DNA of 64,000 bases, taken from contig KE356560.1 of assembly GCA_000415965.1 (NCBI GenBank), positions 1,959,069-2,023,068 on the forward strand, read 5' to 3'. The notes beneath the pieces are model-generated. The model saw only the letters and a program-made list of their open reading frames with translations. It was not told the origin of the DNA and made no database searches. Both the position numbers and the translations under genes were made by a program. Source of the stretch: Haloquadratum walsbyi J07HQW1 (GTDB lineage Archaea > Halobacteriota > Halobacteria > Halobacteriales > Haloferacaceae). Position 1 is the stretch's first letter; each line of letters begins with the position of its first letter. Below, in pieces: positions 48,231 through 58,559 of the stretch.

Positions 48231-49017
48231 TTATGTGTCGAACGTGACCTGTGACATAAGCTTGGGTCGGTCTTTTTCTTGCTCTTCTCCTTCAGGGGCG
48301 ACAACCATCCAGCAGACCAGCTTCACCTCTTCTTCCGCTTGGAGCTGGGGAAGCGGGTTCGGCGCTTCGTGAGGCTGGAGCCCGAGATCTTCGACCTTCT
48401 CGACGAGCTCTCGCGACTTCTCGACCGGGGGAGGTTCTCGTCCTCGTAAACCTCTCGTAGCTCACGCTCGTACCGCCGGGGCCATGGTGCCTCGACAGAG
48501 GAGACCGTCGTCTGAAGCTTCTCCTGGGTCATGTCGTCTGGCCAGTGGTCCCGGAGATGCTGGCCGACCTCACGGAACAGCTTCTGATGTCGGGCTGGAC
48601 ATTCAACGGGTCCGTCTGCTCCTGCCACTGCCAGAAGATGTCCTCGCGAGCGACCTCCCACGCATCATAGATTCGTTCACGCATCTCGTCGGGAAGCACG
48701 CGCTCCGTCTCTGCCGGACACTCGATCCGCTTCAGGCAGGTGAGCGTGTCCTGGATGAGGACATCGTCGTCATCATCATCCGTCTCAATCGTCTCCCACT
48801 CGCGGGGGACATATCGCATAAAGACCTCATCGCCGATCCGCGCACAGAAGAAGTAGCCACTCCGGACCAGTTCGAGCGCGGAGAACATCGCCACTTCACG
48901 GTCGCCTCGCCGGATCGCTTTCTGGAGCGCCGACCCAACGAGGTACATGTTGTATTCTCCCTTCGTCTGGTATTGATCGGGCGGTTCGCCGATGTCATTT
49001 CGTTTGATGTTGCTCAT
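48231..49017 (-). pseudogene. Unknown gene of the defence island, two frameshifts
   Basis: Three frames join into one protein of about 260 residues: YLVGSALQKAIRRGDREVAM with SALELVRSGYFFCARIGDEV and VPREWET; then HQKLFREVGQHLRDHWPDDMT and RRYERELREVYEDENLP; then VEKSRELVEKVEDLGLQPH to MSQVTFDT and a TAA at 48231. Indels lie near 48590 and in the G5 run at 48427-48431. GC-rich. I do not recognise the family; it looks like a nucleic-acid-handling helper by context only. Confidence 0.5.
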
Positions 49018-49375
49018 CGTTTCGTTTGTTCGTTGTCGGTGGTCAGGTAGCGATGCCTCTATCGGGGTGGTGCTGTATCCCTGAGTTAGTGTTTAGTAGT
49101 ATACTTGTTGATTTGTAAATACTTCTGTTCACCGGACGGGGACGGAGCGCACCCTGCTGTCAGCCTCTTCAGCCTGGATCGCGACAGTAGGGGTGGATGA
49201 GGATGACTACGGGTTCCAATACGTGGCTATTGGATGAGTCAATGGTCCATTCTCTTACTGTTGGATTTGTTCAAGTGAGCAATAATTAACACTCTTCTGG
49301 GCTCATCTAAAGTATACGTCACACCATTGACCACCGTGAATCGCAAAATCACGCGGGCAAGACCCTCAATGAAGG
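49018..49375. other. Intergenic stretch
   Basis: Between the broken gene and mcrC. No ORF or repeat seen; the AT-rich part around 49100-49130 may hold a promoter for the pseudogene. Confidence 0.3.
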
Positions 49376-50659
49376 TCAACTATCGCTGATGATCGACCGC
49401 AACTGGGTCGCCGCTTCTCCCTCCATCTTCTCGATATATTCTGTAGCAGACGATACATCCGCTGCGGTGGGAAGATACACTGACCGCAATACATGCTCTC
49501 CCTGTATCACTGACTCCCGCTCTGTTTCGTCCTGTTGCGGATATACCAACAACCCCGGCACTCCCTCAGCCAACATATACGAAGTCAACTGATACACATC
49601 ACCAGAACTGTCCCCGCCGGTCTTCCATTTCGCATCGGCAACCGCAATCACACACCCCTCCTCATCAAGAACGACAGCGTCAGGTTGCATCCCCACAGCA
49701 TGCGGCCCGTCAATCAAGTCACCAAGTGATCCCTGTCCCTCGACTGTCCAGTCCAGATTTATCTGAGCTGCCCCAGCCCGCACCGCCCGTTCGACAACAG
49801 CTTCATACACCGTGTTCATGTTAATGAACAATCCGAACGAAGCAACTGCTCCAGCAGTCAGATCTTCGAAAAAGCGCCGTTGGAGGACTAATCTACTTAA
49901 TTCGAGCAGGTCGGCGTAGTAGGCGTTGAGCCGTGTGGTCTCGATCGCCTCAATTTCGGCCGACGTTACGTGGTTCGGCTCAACAGTCTGTCTTAATTGC
50001 GTCGCCTGGCGGGACAACACTGCTGCCAGCGTATCCCCTTCGACAAGGCGAGTCAGTATCTGTGTTGCAGCCAGAATCGCCTGATTGGCTGTGGTGTTCG
50101 CGGTGAGGGTGTCGTATTCGACAGCGAAATCCGTGGGCACCGGCGTGGGGCGCTGGAGTTGCCGCTGGACATCCAACCGCCCGCGGACCGCCGTCTCAAT
50201 TGACTCGATCCGCGTGTAGTCTCGTCGGATGTCCCGGGTCAATAGTTGTCGCAGCTTCGCGGTGAACAGCGCGCCGAAGGCATCAATAAATGTCTCGGCC
50301 CCTGAGAAGCTCGTCTCTTTGTCGACCGTCGTTGACGACACATCGAGAGCGTACTGCAACAGCGTTAGCAACCGGCTCACCGTTTGCTTCGGAGTTACAT
50401 TGAGCCGACGACCACTGGGGAGGGCTGCGACACCGATGTAACTCGACGTACTCACACGTGGCTTTCCCTCCCGCGTGTACGTGACATTCAAAAGACCTTC
50501 ATCTGCCGCCAGCTCGTCAAGGAAGGACTGATCCTCACTCGACAGATCCAGTGGATCAGACTGGTCATGCTCTTCTAAGTCGATCGGTAACCTGTCGGTA
50601 TCACCTGCACTCCCGCCATTCCCCGTATGGGCGGAAACGGCCTCTGAAAGACTCCTCAT
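49376..50659 (-). CDS. mcrC: McrC-like subunit of a McrBC restriction system
   Basis: 427 residues. The middle has the family segment IESIETAVRGRLDVQRQLQRP and TLTANTTANQAILAATQIL, and the C-terminal nuclease has MQPDAVVLDEEGCVIAVADAKWK, a PD-(D/E)xK site with Asp and Asp-Ala-Lys. In McrBC the McrC subunit cuts DNA after the McrB motor translocates to a modified site. The start is two bases after the mcrB stop, so the pair is one transcript. Intact as read. Confidence 0.88.
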   Translation of the reverse strand: MRSLSEAVSAHTGNGGSAGDTDRLPIDLEEHDQSDPLDLSSEDQSFLDELAADEGLLNVTYTREGKPRVSTSSYIGVAALPSGRRLNVTPKQTVSRLLTLLQYALDVSSTTVDKETSFSGAETFIDAFGALFTAKLRQLLTRDIRRDYTRIESIETAVRGRLDVQRQLQRPTPVPTDFAVEYDTLTANTTANQAILAATQILTRLVEGDTLAAVLSRQATQLRQTVEPNHVTSAEIEAIETTRLNAYYADLLELSRLVLQRRFFEDLTAGAVASFGLFINMNTVYEAVVERAVRAGAAQINLDWTVEGQGSLGDLIDGPHAVGMQPDAVVLDEEGCVIAVADAKWKTGGDSSGDVYQLTSYMLAEGVPGLLVYPQQDETERESVIQGEHVLRSVYLPTAADVSSATEYIEKMEGEAATQLRSIISDS

Positions 50660-50661
50660 AC

Positions 50662-53078
50662 CTATGAGAGCGCTCCTCGGTCGCTATCCGAAATCTCTGC
50701 CAGGTCACACAGACAGTCATATAGCTCTTGAGCCGAGAACTCGGCCACCGTCTGCTGGTCGGTGTCCAACAACGACTGATCGACATCGTTGAAGAGATCG
50801 TCCTGCAACGCATCGAACTGCCCGAAGTAGTATTCTTCGAGCTGGGGCATAATCTCATACTGCCAAGTGTTGACGATCGCATCGACGTCCTCACAGTCGA
50901 ACAGATACGTGTGGCCGAGACGCTTGCCTTTCCCCAATTGCCGAACGCCCATTATTTTCTTGTTCAGCTTCTGGAGGCCCAGGATCGACGCTGCAAGCAG
51001 CTGCGCCCGATCGTCTTCGCCGTCATCGATGACCGCTTCCAACGACGTTGCATCCTGGAGTCTGGACTCCGATTCGGCGACAGTCTCGAACTGCGGAGGG
51101 AACGCGAGGAAGCGAAACCGTCGACGGAGCGCTGTATCGATCAACGCAATCGATTCGTCGGCAGTATTCATCGTCCCGATTACGTAGAGGTTCGGCGGCA
51201 CTGTGAACGGATCTCCGGAGTGTGCAAGCTGTGCCGTCACTTGATTCGGCTGCCCTATCCGCTTATCAGCCTCTAACAGCGTAATGGTCTCTCCGAATAT
51301 CTGGGCGAGATTGCCTCGATTGATCTCGTCGATGACGAGGAAGAATGGGGGTGCCGTTTCGTCGTCGGCTGTAGCCTCGTACGCTGTTGTCGCATCGTCG
51401 ACAATCGAGGCGAAGGCGCCTTTCTTGTAGTCATAGGAAACCTGTCCCTCCCCTTCTACGGAAGCAGTAAACCCTTCGAGGAAGTCCTCATAGGCAAAGG
51501 AAGGGTAGAACGAGACTGTACGTACCTGTTTAGTACCGACGGCTGTCTCATCGGTGGTCGCTCGGTACCAGTTTGCGAACCGCCGTGCAGTGTAGGTCTT
51601 CCCCGTCCCTGGCGGGTCATGGAAGACGAGCTGTTTCTTCGCCTCCAGCTGAGTGCGGATCTCCTTATGTGCGTTTGCTCCCGGGCGATTCACTGTGGAC
51701 GCCAATGTAGCGCTGCCGCACGATCTCTCGGATTTCAGCCGCCCCATCCTGGTTGCTTGGCTTCTGGGTGGTTTTGACATGACCTATTTTTTCACTTCCA
51801 AGCACGTCTCGGATTGTATTCAACGAGACGGCTTCCTCGTCTGGTAGCGTATATTCCCAATCGACTGGGAGGTGATACTCTAATGCCCTATCGCCTTTAA
51901 TCGGCTCCACATTCTGGTCATCGTGCTGGATCGGGGACCCATCGGTTTCTTCGATAACTGTCCCAGCGCCAATAATGCCGAGTCCTTCTCGGTAGGCCAG
52001 GAGAACATCCCCTGAATTCGGTATGGCGAGCTTTGACCCATACTGGTCATCGCCGTATGCAGCCGCCACACCGCGACGGAATGTTGCCCGCCCATCTGTA
52101 TTGTCGTTGCTGTAATTTGTATTCCAGAGGCGGTAGGTCACGTCATCATCATGGGTTTCAGTTCCCGTGTCGTCTGTATTCGACTGTAATCGCTCGTGGC
52201 CCGAGACATTGTACCCGTGGTCAGAAATGTACTCTGTGAGATCGTCGGAGGCGTCAGCCAACACTTCAACAAGTGGTCCCGGAGCCTTCGTCAGATATCC
52301 TCCTTGGACGAGAGCACGGTTTTTGTTGTAGAAGATGTTCGAGTACTCCTCTCGAATCCAATCAATCATCTCCTGTCGGTCAGGGTGGTCGAACAGATCC
52401 GGCTTCAGTTCAAGCGGCGTATCGAATCGCTCAAAAGAGCGGAGCTTCCGCAGATACCCGCCTTCATCCCGCTGTGTCTGTTCCCACCGCTGTTCGACGG
52501 CTTCTGGGAAGTCATAGTCAGTAATTAGCTCTGATTCGACAATAGAAGCGCCGACAATCGCATAATCATCCTGAAGCAGATAAAGCACGATATCCCCCTT
52601 CTCGGCTTCCCGAAGTTGCCAGTATCGGTCACCACCACCCTCGTCCTCCTGTAGGGATAAGATCGCTCGTCCAAGTGCGAGTTCCCCGTTGCCAGGCTCT
52701 TTGTATGGAGCATGAATATCGGTTTTCTCGATCCAGACAGTCGGGTCTGTCGGCTCTAAATCGCCTCGCACGAGAAGGTGCAGAAACCAATCGAGATCGC
52801 GGAGATGACCGTCACCGCGATTGGGTCCGTGGGTATCGCGAATATCACGGTAGCGTTTGGCTTCGTCGGTATAATCACTCAAATCGTTACTCACCGTCTC
52901 CCCTGTAACTTGCTTCAGCCCATCTCTGGAGCCCCCATTGACGATAGGATAGTATTTGGGATGAAAAAAAGCAGATTGGAGAGAGACCACCTGCTTGGAT
53001 CCCTGAGACATTGAACTCCGCAGCTACAGATTCCGCACGCTCGGCATATTCACGCTGTTCCTTATTCAGGGTTGACAT
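50662..53078 (-). pseudogene. mcrB: McrB-like GTPase gene interrupted by two indels
   Basis: The N-terminal part starts at MSTLNKEQREYAERAES (53078) and shifts frame at an A7 run (52964-52970 on the plus strand), continuing as HPKYYPIVNGGSRDGLKQVTG. This frame, with repeated EVE/PUA-like segments (GDVLLAYREGLGIIGAGTVIEE), ends at about 51665; another indel near 51680 joins it to GANAHKEIRTQLEAKKQLVF. The motor then has Walker A PPGTGKTY, VIDEINRGN and the McrB signature MNTADESIALIDTALRRRF. Total about 800 residues if restored. The motor itself is intact, but the modified-base reader is split from it. Confidence 0.75.
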
Positions 53079-53208
53079 TATGTTTTTTACTGAATAACCG
53101 GGCATAAATGGTCGGCTTTGTCGGTTCTGTCATTAAATTATCCACCGAACCTTCCAGTGCCAGTGCTACTCTCAGTAGATGTCTCCAGGATACATTTTGA
53201 CTGTGCCT

Positions 53209-53574
53209 CTATTTCGTATATGATTCAATGCGAGGCGTGAAGGTATCCAACAGCTCAGTTCGTTCAGCAACACCGCGTACGCCATGACGAACGTCAGGTC
53301 CAATGATGAATGAGTCGCCTGATTCCAGTAACTGCTCATGATCACCAAACAACTCGATAGCCCCATCGATAACGTATACTGTCTGTTTTGTTTCCTCATG
53401 CTCGTGTTCAGGAAAGACCGCATCAGCTTTGACGGTATAGTGGACCTGCATTGTCTCATCATCGAAGCAGAGCACGCGTCGCTTGATACCCTCGTATGGT
53501 TGTTCAGTCTTACATGGGGCCTCCCATGTTCCGACAGTGAAGTTCTCGAATGAGCTCACATGCGCATTCGGCAC
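53209..53574 (-). CDS. Cupin domain protein
   Basis: About 121 residues from a GTG near 53574 (PNAHVSSFENFTV); the frame is open to a TTG at 53652 and the start is uncertain. FPEHEHEETKQTVYVIDGAIELF and HGVRGVAER provide the His-x-His, Glu and later His of a single-domain cupin metal site. Members bind small ligands or metals; function unknown. Just beyond the McrB gene and native in composition. Confidence 0.75.
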   Translation of the reverse strand: MPNAHVSSFENFTVGTWEAPCKTEQPYEGIKRRVLCFDDETMQVHYTVKADAVFPEHEHEETKQTVYVIDGAIELFGDHEQLLESGDSFIIGPDVRHGVRGVAERTELLDTFTPRIESYTK

Positions 53575-54575
53575 CCGCCAAGCTTGATAGATTCGCTCAA
53601 ACTGAGCACCACAAACACCGAGAGGTCCTAATTTGTAGTTTCTGATTCCCAACGCATAGGTATATACTCAAGCGGTGCACCCTGAACGTACAAACAAGGC
53701 TAGTATTACAGGGAACCACCGGACAGGATGAATAATGTAATACAGTTAATAATCCGGAACCACGCGAGTCCTCAACGATCAGTCAGGATTGGCTTCCGGA
53801 AGCATTCTTGCTCTGAGGTCCCGAATAAAAAGGGCTCAAAATCAAAATCATGGTGAATCGGAGTTGGCGTCTTCGTCTTGGAACAGCAGGTAACCTGAGG
53901 TGGAACGACAAGGAAAGCCGGTTTGGACTTGTGCCCGACGTACGAATTTGAAACTGATTGGATTTGAAATGCTACGTTGAACGCTCTAAAGGGGTCAAGC
54001 GGACTGAACGATCGAGAAGTCGCTCGATTCGAGACAATGTCTTCTAGATATCGCAGAGAGGACGTGAATGTATCCGGTGTACGAACGAATTGCTCTGGAA
54101 TTTCTCACCATCTGTGGAGACGGCGACCCCTGTGGTTATCGATGGTGGCTCTTCAGCTATGGTTATGACTACAACTCGCGTCACAGAAGCAGGAAGCTCG
54201 AGTTCAGGGGAACAATGTATGTGATGTTGATCAACGAGGGGGCTTTATTATAACCCTCAGCGACTGTCCATTTTGACCGAGAATATTGACAGACTTGATA
54301 TTAACAAATAATGAGACCGAGCGCAAGCAACATGTCTTCCGTACAGACCAATAAAAGGATAACTCTCAATCAACATCATCATATAGCCCGGGCACCAAAT
54401 TCCGTATACTATCATTCTTAATGATAATGAATCGACCAATCATTACTTCATGAGAATAACCCGAGTTACGACATTCGCATATTTACCCTCATTTTTCGAA
54501 CTATCATCTTCGAACGTAACATTGACCGGAGTGTCATTGAGATAGGCATCGTTTCTCTCATCAATAAAACTGCAT

Positions 54576-54624
54576 CAGTTGATAAGACTGAGACAGAAAC
54601 TGTCTCAGTCGCTTATCGCAACTG
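54576..54624. repeat. Inverted repeat with three-base loop
   Basis: CAGTTGATAAGACTGAGACAG, loop AAA, CTGTCTCAGTCGCTTATCGCAACTG pair over about 20 bases with mismatches near the base. Could be a terminator-like hairpin, the end of an unseen element, or a protein site. Confidence 0.5.
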
Positions 54625-55007
54625 TAACCTACTCAGTTCAGGTGAGTTACCGATTAATTAATTAAGAACTATACCTGAACGCGAGGATTCCTCAGACTCC
54701 GTTTCTGAGGCAACGCGAGTCATTGTGTAAACTGGCTCAGAATCTTCGTTAAGTTGTTTTGTCATCACATGTTATATCTCACCGTAGCGGTAAAAAGGTA
54801 CTCATTATGTAGTAAATAATTATATACCATGGATACTCACCTCGAAATGGTACAGACACGGTTACAGCGTTGTGTGAGGGACGTATCTACAGATAAGGCT
54901 CTGGAAGGAAGTGGAAGTGGAATGCAACAGCCATGATTGGATACTCGGCGGTTGTGAGGAGCAATCACACTCGGTTAATGAACCCAGAGTTAGTACCCTC
55001 CGCAGGT

Positions 55008-55131
55008 TTATAACAGCCATTAGCAATATGAGCAGTGTTTATGTCCGAACCCATACTCATCTCACTTGGAAGGCCTGTATGCGTATTCCGATTCGAAGGA
55101 GCGACACTCAGAGTATCACCAACTGATAACT
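55008..55131 (+). repeat. R1 dispersed repeat
   Basis: Has AGCAATATGAGCAGTGTTT, CCGAACCCATACTCATCTCA, the altered core TGGAAGGCCTGTATGCGTA and the ending ATCACCAACTGATAAC. The ending differs from the ACAGTCCCAACAAC of other copies. Confidence 0.55.
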
Positions 55132-55255
55132 GAGGTACTCAGAGATTCAGTCGATTGCGTTACCACCGAGGAATGCAACGGCTTCAGACGCATGAGAGGA
55201 ACTCAGATAATTCTCGAAGAGACTGTGACTGAGGGTATTTTTTTATTTCGCACAC

Positions 55256-55675
55256 ATGACAAAGAGTATGGGTCAGTCCCTCCCCACCTTTAGTAAAAGA
55301 CGATTGGCTGGACTCATCGCCATCCTCTCATTCGGTCTGTCCTCGTTGTTCGCAGTCCTCGGATTGGGCACTATTGTGTCGGTCACATTCATTCTTGGAT
55401 TCTTCATTTTGTTACCGTTGATTGGACTACTTGGTTCGGATTTCCCCCTCGTCGAATCCAGCGATAATGAACCCTCGGCAGATGAAACGACACATGATGA
55501 GGACCCTCTCACCACGCTTCGACAACGATACGCGAATGGAGAAATTGATGAGGCTGAATTTGAACGGCGATTAGAATTAATGCTTGAAACTGAGGATGTC
55601 CAACAATCCACAACAAACTCAGACACTGACGATGTCTCTGATCAATTGCGTGAAATTAAGCGTGAATTGGAGTGA
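55256..55675 (+). CDS. Membrane protein with SHOCT domain
   Basis: 139 residues; an internal ATG at 55268 is the alternative start. Two membrane helices (LAGLIAILSFGLSSLFAVLG and TFILGFFILLPLIGLLG) precede an acidic linker and a C-terminal SHOCT motif, DPLTTLRQRYANGEIDEAEFERRLELM. SHOCT domains are small helical oligomer-forming units of unknown role, common at haloarchaeal membrane protein ends. Confidence 0.88.
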   Translation: MTKSMGQSLPTFSKRRLAGLIAILSFGLSSLFAVLGLGTIVSVTFILGFFILLPLIGLLGSDFPLVESSDNEPSADETTHDEDPLTTLRQRYANGEIDEAEFERRLELMLETEDVQQSTTNSDTDDVSDQLREIKRELE

Positions 55676-55727
55676 GGAATCGATTGTCCGTCAAAACTGA
55701 CATATGAAATATGTTTCCTCAACTCAT

Positions 55728-55782
55728 CCTCACGTCGACATCAAAGCCTGGGGCAGTCGGCTTGGACTACCTGTACAGATCG
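55728..55782 (+). repeat. R2 dispersed repeat, right part
   Basis: CTCACGTCGACATCAAAGCC then TGGGGCAGTCGGCTTGGAC and a CTGTACAG segment match the right half of R2 (compare 6750 and 9697). Confidence 0.45.
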
Positions 55783-55926
55783 AGTAAGAAAAAATCTGGA
55801 TAACTGATCTCCGAATAGTGCCACCAGGTATCCCGTGATGAGTCTCTAATCGAATTAGTTGTCCATTGGTACTCAATCATCGTGTCTGCCGACAGAACAA
55901 TACCACTGCCCACACACTGTGTAACA

Positions 55927-56862
55927 ATGTCTGGAACGTCTGAAATTCATCCTCGCAGTGTGCTGTGTCCGATTGTGACACCATTCACTGAGACTGAGAC
56001 TGAGACTGGTGCTGGCACTGGGAATGATGTCGATCATACTGGATTGCGCTCTGTGATCGAATTCGTGAGTGACGCTGGAATTGATGGAATCGTCCCATGT
56101 GGGACGACAGGTGAATTCGCGAGTCTCACACCAATCGAGTATCGTGCAGTCATTGAGACAGCAGTCGATGTGGCTGATGAGACAACACCTGTGATTGCTG
56201 GTGTCGCTGCGACAGATATCCCATCCGTGCGGTCAAATCTGGAATTTGCCGCCCAGACGGGTGCTGATGCTGCACTCCTCGCACCGCCGTACTTTCACAC
56301 AGGACCAGGATCAACAGGCATCGAACAATTTTTTCACTCTGCTGTCGCAGAAAGTCCCCTTCCGGTCGTACTGTATAACATCCCTGCATGCACCGGACAG
56401 CCAATCAGCCCTGAAACAGTTGCCACACTCGCAGAGACTGATACAGTGATTGGATTGAAAGATTCGAGTGGTAATTTTGATTATGTTCTTGAAGTCCTTT
56501 CGAGAACTGACTCCTCATTTCACGTATTTGAGGGATACGACCGGCATTATGTGAGTGGCGTTCATGCCGGAACAGCCGGCGGGATCAATGCACTCTCAAA
56601 TGTGCTTCCAGAGCAATTTTGCATGATTCGAGAGAAAGCGTTCAATGGCGAAACACAGACTGCATTCGAGATTGAGCAATCAGCACTCGCACCGCTGTTC
56701 GACCTCTGTTTGGAGTATGGATTCGCACCAGTCACAAAAGTGGGACTCACACATCGCGGGGTCATTGATTCGGCAAGTGTGAGAGCACCGCTCGTCGAAC
56801 TGCCGGAGGAGGTACACTCACAGGTAACAACTCTTGTCGCAGACGCAATTGTCGATAGCTGA
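55927..56862 (+). CDS. Dihydrodipicolinate synthase family protein (DapA-like aldolase/lyase)
   Basis: 311 residues from the ATG at 55927; the frame is open to 55882. The TIM-barrel class I aldolase signatures are PCGTTGEFASLTPIEY, VLYNIPACTGQ (Tyr) and GLKDSSGNF, where the Lys forms the Schiff base. The family includes DapA, KDG aldolase and N-acetylneuraminate lyase; the Tyr-Asn-Ile-Pro and GTTGEF motifs do not separate them. The dehydrogenase following suggests sugar-acid catabolism more than lysine synthesis. An N-terminal insert ETETETGAGTG is a small low-complexity expansion. Confidence 0.85.
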   Translation: MSGTSEIHPRSVLCPIVTPFTETETETGAGTGNDVDHTGLRSVIEFVSDAGIDGIVPCGTTGEFASLTPIEYRAVIETAVDVADETTPVIAGVAATDIPSVRSNLEFAAQTGADAALLAPPYFHTGPGSTGIEQFFHSAVAESPLPVVLYNIPACTGQPISPETVATLAETDTVIGLKDSSGNFDYVLEVLSRTDSSFHVFEGYDRHYVSGVHAGTAGGINALSNVLPEQFCMIREKAFNGETQTAFEIEQSALAPLFDLCLEYGFAPVTKVGLTHRGVIDSASVRAPLVELPEEVHSQVTTLVADAIVDS

Positions 56863-56962
56863 ACAGACTGACGTGTGGATGGTACCATCATCACCATCAC
56901 CGTCACCATCACGATTAATATCAACATCAACATCGACACCTTGTCATATCTCGCCATCGCAT

Positions 56963-57988
56963 ATGACCAATGTGTCTGAGAAAATGCAAGCGGCTGTTGT
57001 TTCTGAACCGGGAGCAGAATTTGATCTTGTTGACCGTCCGGTCCCAGAGCCCAATCCGGACGAAGTTCGCATTGCTGTTGAGGCATGTGGCATCTGTCAC
57101 AGTGATGTGTTTGTCAAAGAGGGAACCTATCCGGGGGTCGAGTACCCACGAGTCCCAGGTCATGAAGTCGCAGGACGGATTGACGCCGTCGGAGCAGATG
57201 TGAATATGTGGGAGATTGATGACCGCGTTGGTGTTGGGTGGCATGGTGGTCACTGCTTCGACTGTGATCCATGCCGGCGTGGTGACTTTCAACAATGTGT
57301 TGACGGCAAAATAACTGGATTGACATATGATGGAGGATACGCCGAATACACGACTGTGCCTGCGGAAGCGGTGGCTGCAGTCCCTGACGAGCTCACTGCT
57401 GTTGAGGCAGCCCCACTCTTATGCGCTGGCGTGACGACGTATAACGCCCTCAGGCATACTGAGGCTCGCCCAGGCGATCTTGTTGCTGTACAAGGAATTG
57501 GTGGGCTTGGTCACCTTGGCATTCAGTACGCGCACGCAGCAGGCTTTGAGACGGTCGCTCTTTCACGAAGCACTGACAAAGAGCCGCTTGCAAAAGAACT
57601 CGGCGCTGATCATTTCATCGACGCAACGGCGGTCGACCCAGCAGAACGGCTGACTGAACTCGGTGGCGCTTCGGTCATCCTTGCAACTGCACCTGCAAGT
57701 GATGCAATCAGTCGTGTGGTCAGTGGGCTTGGAGCTGATGGGTCTGTTGTTGTCGTTGGGATTCCGGGTGAACCAATCGAAGCCAGCGGACAAGACCTCG
57801 TCGGATCGCGAAGTAGCGTTGAGGGATGGGCGTCTGGAGATGCACGTGACTCACAGGATACACTCGAATTTAGTGCTCTTCGTACGATTACCCCTGAGGT
57901 TGAAACATACTCGCTTGACGAGGTGACGACGGCTTACAGTCGGATGATTGAAAACGAAGCACGCTTTCGTGCTGTCATTGAACCCTGA
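56963..57988 (+). CDS. Zinc-dependent alcohol dehydrogenase (MDR family)
   Basis: 341 residues from the ATG at 56963; another ATG at 56981 is possible. Catalytic zinc ligands: Cys42 (ACGICHSD) and His67-Glu68 (PGHEVAG). Structural zinc: Cys98, 101, 104, 112 (HCFDCDPCRRGDFQQC). The NAD site is GIGGLGHLGIQYA. Oxidises alcohols or sugar alcohols. Separated from the DapA-like gene by about 100 bp that contains a CATCAC/CAACAT microsatellite; likely co-transcribed. Confidence 0.9.
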   Translation: MTNVSEKMQAAVVSEPGAEFDLVDRPVPEPNPDEVRIAVEACGICHSDVFVKEGTYPGVEYPRVPGHEVAGRIDAVGADVNMWEIDDRVGVGWHGGHCFDCDPCRRGDFQQCVDGKITGLTYDGGYAEYTTVPAEAVAAVPDELTAVEAAPLLCAGVTTYNALRHTEARPGDLVAVQGIGGLGHLGIQYAHAAGFETVALSRSTDKEPLAKELGADHFIDATAVDPAERLTELGGASVILATAPASDAISRVVSGLGADGSVVVVGIPGEPIEASGQDLVGSRSSVEGWASGDARDSQDTLEFSALRTITPEVETYSLDEVTTAYSRMIENEARFRAVIEP

Positions 57989-58358
57989 GGATAGTTCTCA
58001 TCGAATATTTTAGCAATATGGTGGCTTCTTTTTTGCTAATCGGATACCATCATATTGAATCCGGACTCACATCCAACTTCGATATTCTGGTTGGTTTTCA
58101 TCCGTAGTTGAGAATAATACACCTGTGACTGGCGTTTCATCATAACATCTCCAGCCCACTCTCTACGAGAGATCAAAAATGTGAGTCTCGATAGATATCT
58201 CACCGGGCACTGGACGCTGTGTCCTCGGTGGTATCAGCGGGTGAGCTGTGCCCAAAAAATATGACAGAAAGATTGCACGAAATAATTCTTTGACAGAGAA
58301 CAGAGATAGACGAGGTATGTTACTGAGGAAATGAAAGTATGGTGAGTAACTGAGACAC
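57989..58358. other. Intergenic stretch
   Basis: No gene or repeat of the R1/R2 type. Nothing seen. Confidence 0.3.
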
Positions 58359-58559
58359 TTAGTCAGCGCGGTGTTGTTTAACCGTCTGGGTCAGACGTTC
58401 TTTGGTTACTGGCAGTCGGATTGGTTGTCGAGCACCAAGACGGGATCCAATAGCCGACTCGAGTCGATCAATTGTCGCTGATACAGCGACACCAGGTAAA
58501 TAGAATTCACGTTCGTCTTCGGCAGTGCGTCGTTGCTGTTGTGAGGTGTTTCGAACCAT
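58359..58559 (-). CDS. Small hypothetical protein
   Basis: 66 residues. Basic N-terminus, then EFYLPGVAVSATIDRLESAIGSRLGARQPIRLPVTKERL, which looks structured. No family recognised; length and clean codon use suggest a real short gene. Confidence 0.45.
   Translation of the reverse strand: MVRNTSQQQRRTAEDEREFYLPGVAVSATIDRLESAIGSRLGARQPIRLPVTKERLTQTVKQHRAD

Larger units (their letters stand above)
53575..55255. other. Large gene-poor gap
   Basis: About 1.7 kb with no protein I can support. It holds an inverted repeat at 54576-54624 and an R1 copy at 55008-55131. An ATG at 54830 opens a 35-residue frame (MDTHLEMVQTRLQRCVRDVS) of unclear reality after an AT-rich patch. The region seems degraded and may be the far flank of the island. 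Confidence 0.4.

Noticed and set aside
46899-55255. Attachment-site duplication of the tRNA-Ala 3' end bounding the island
   Set aside because: I saw no second copy of the GGTTCAAATCCCGG segment; the island may have arrived another way or the far end is lost.
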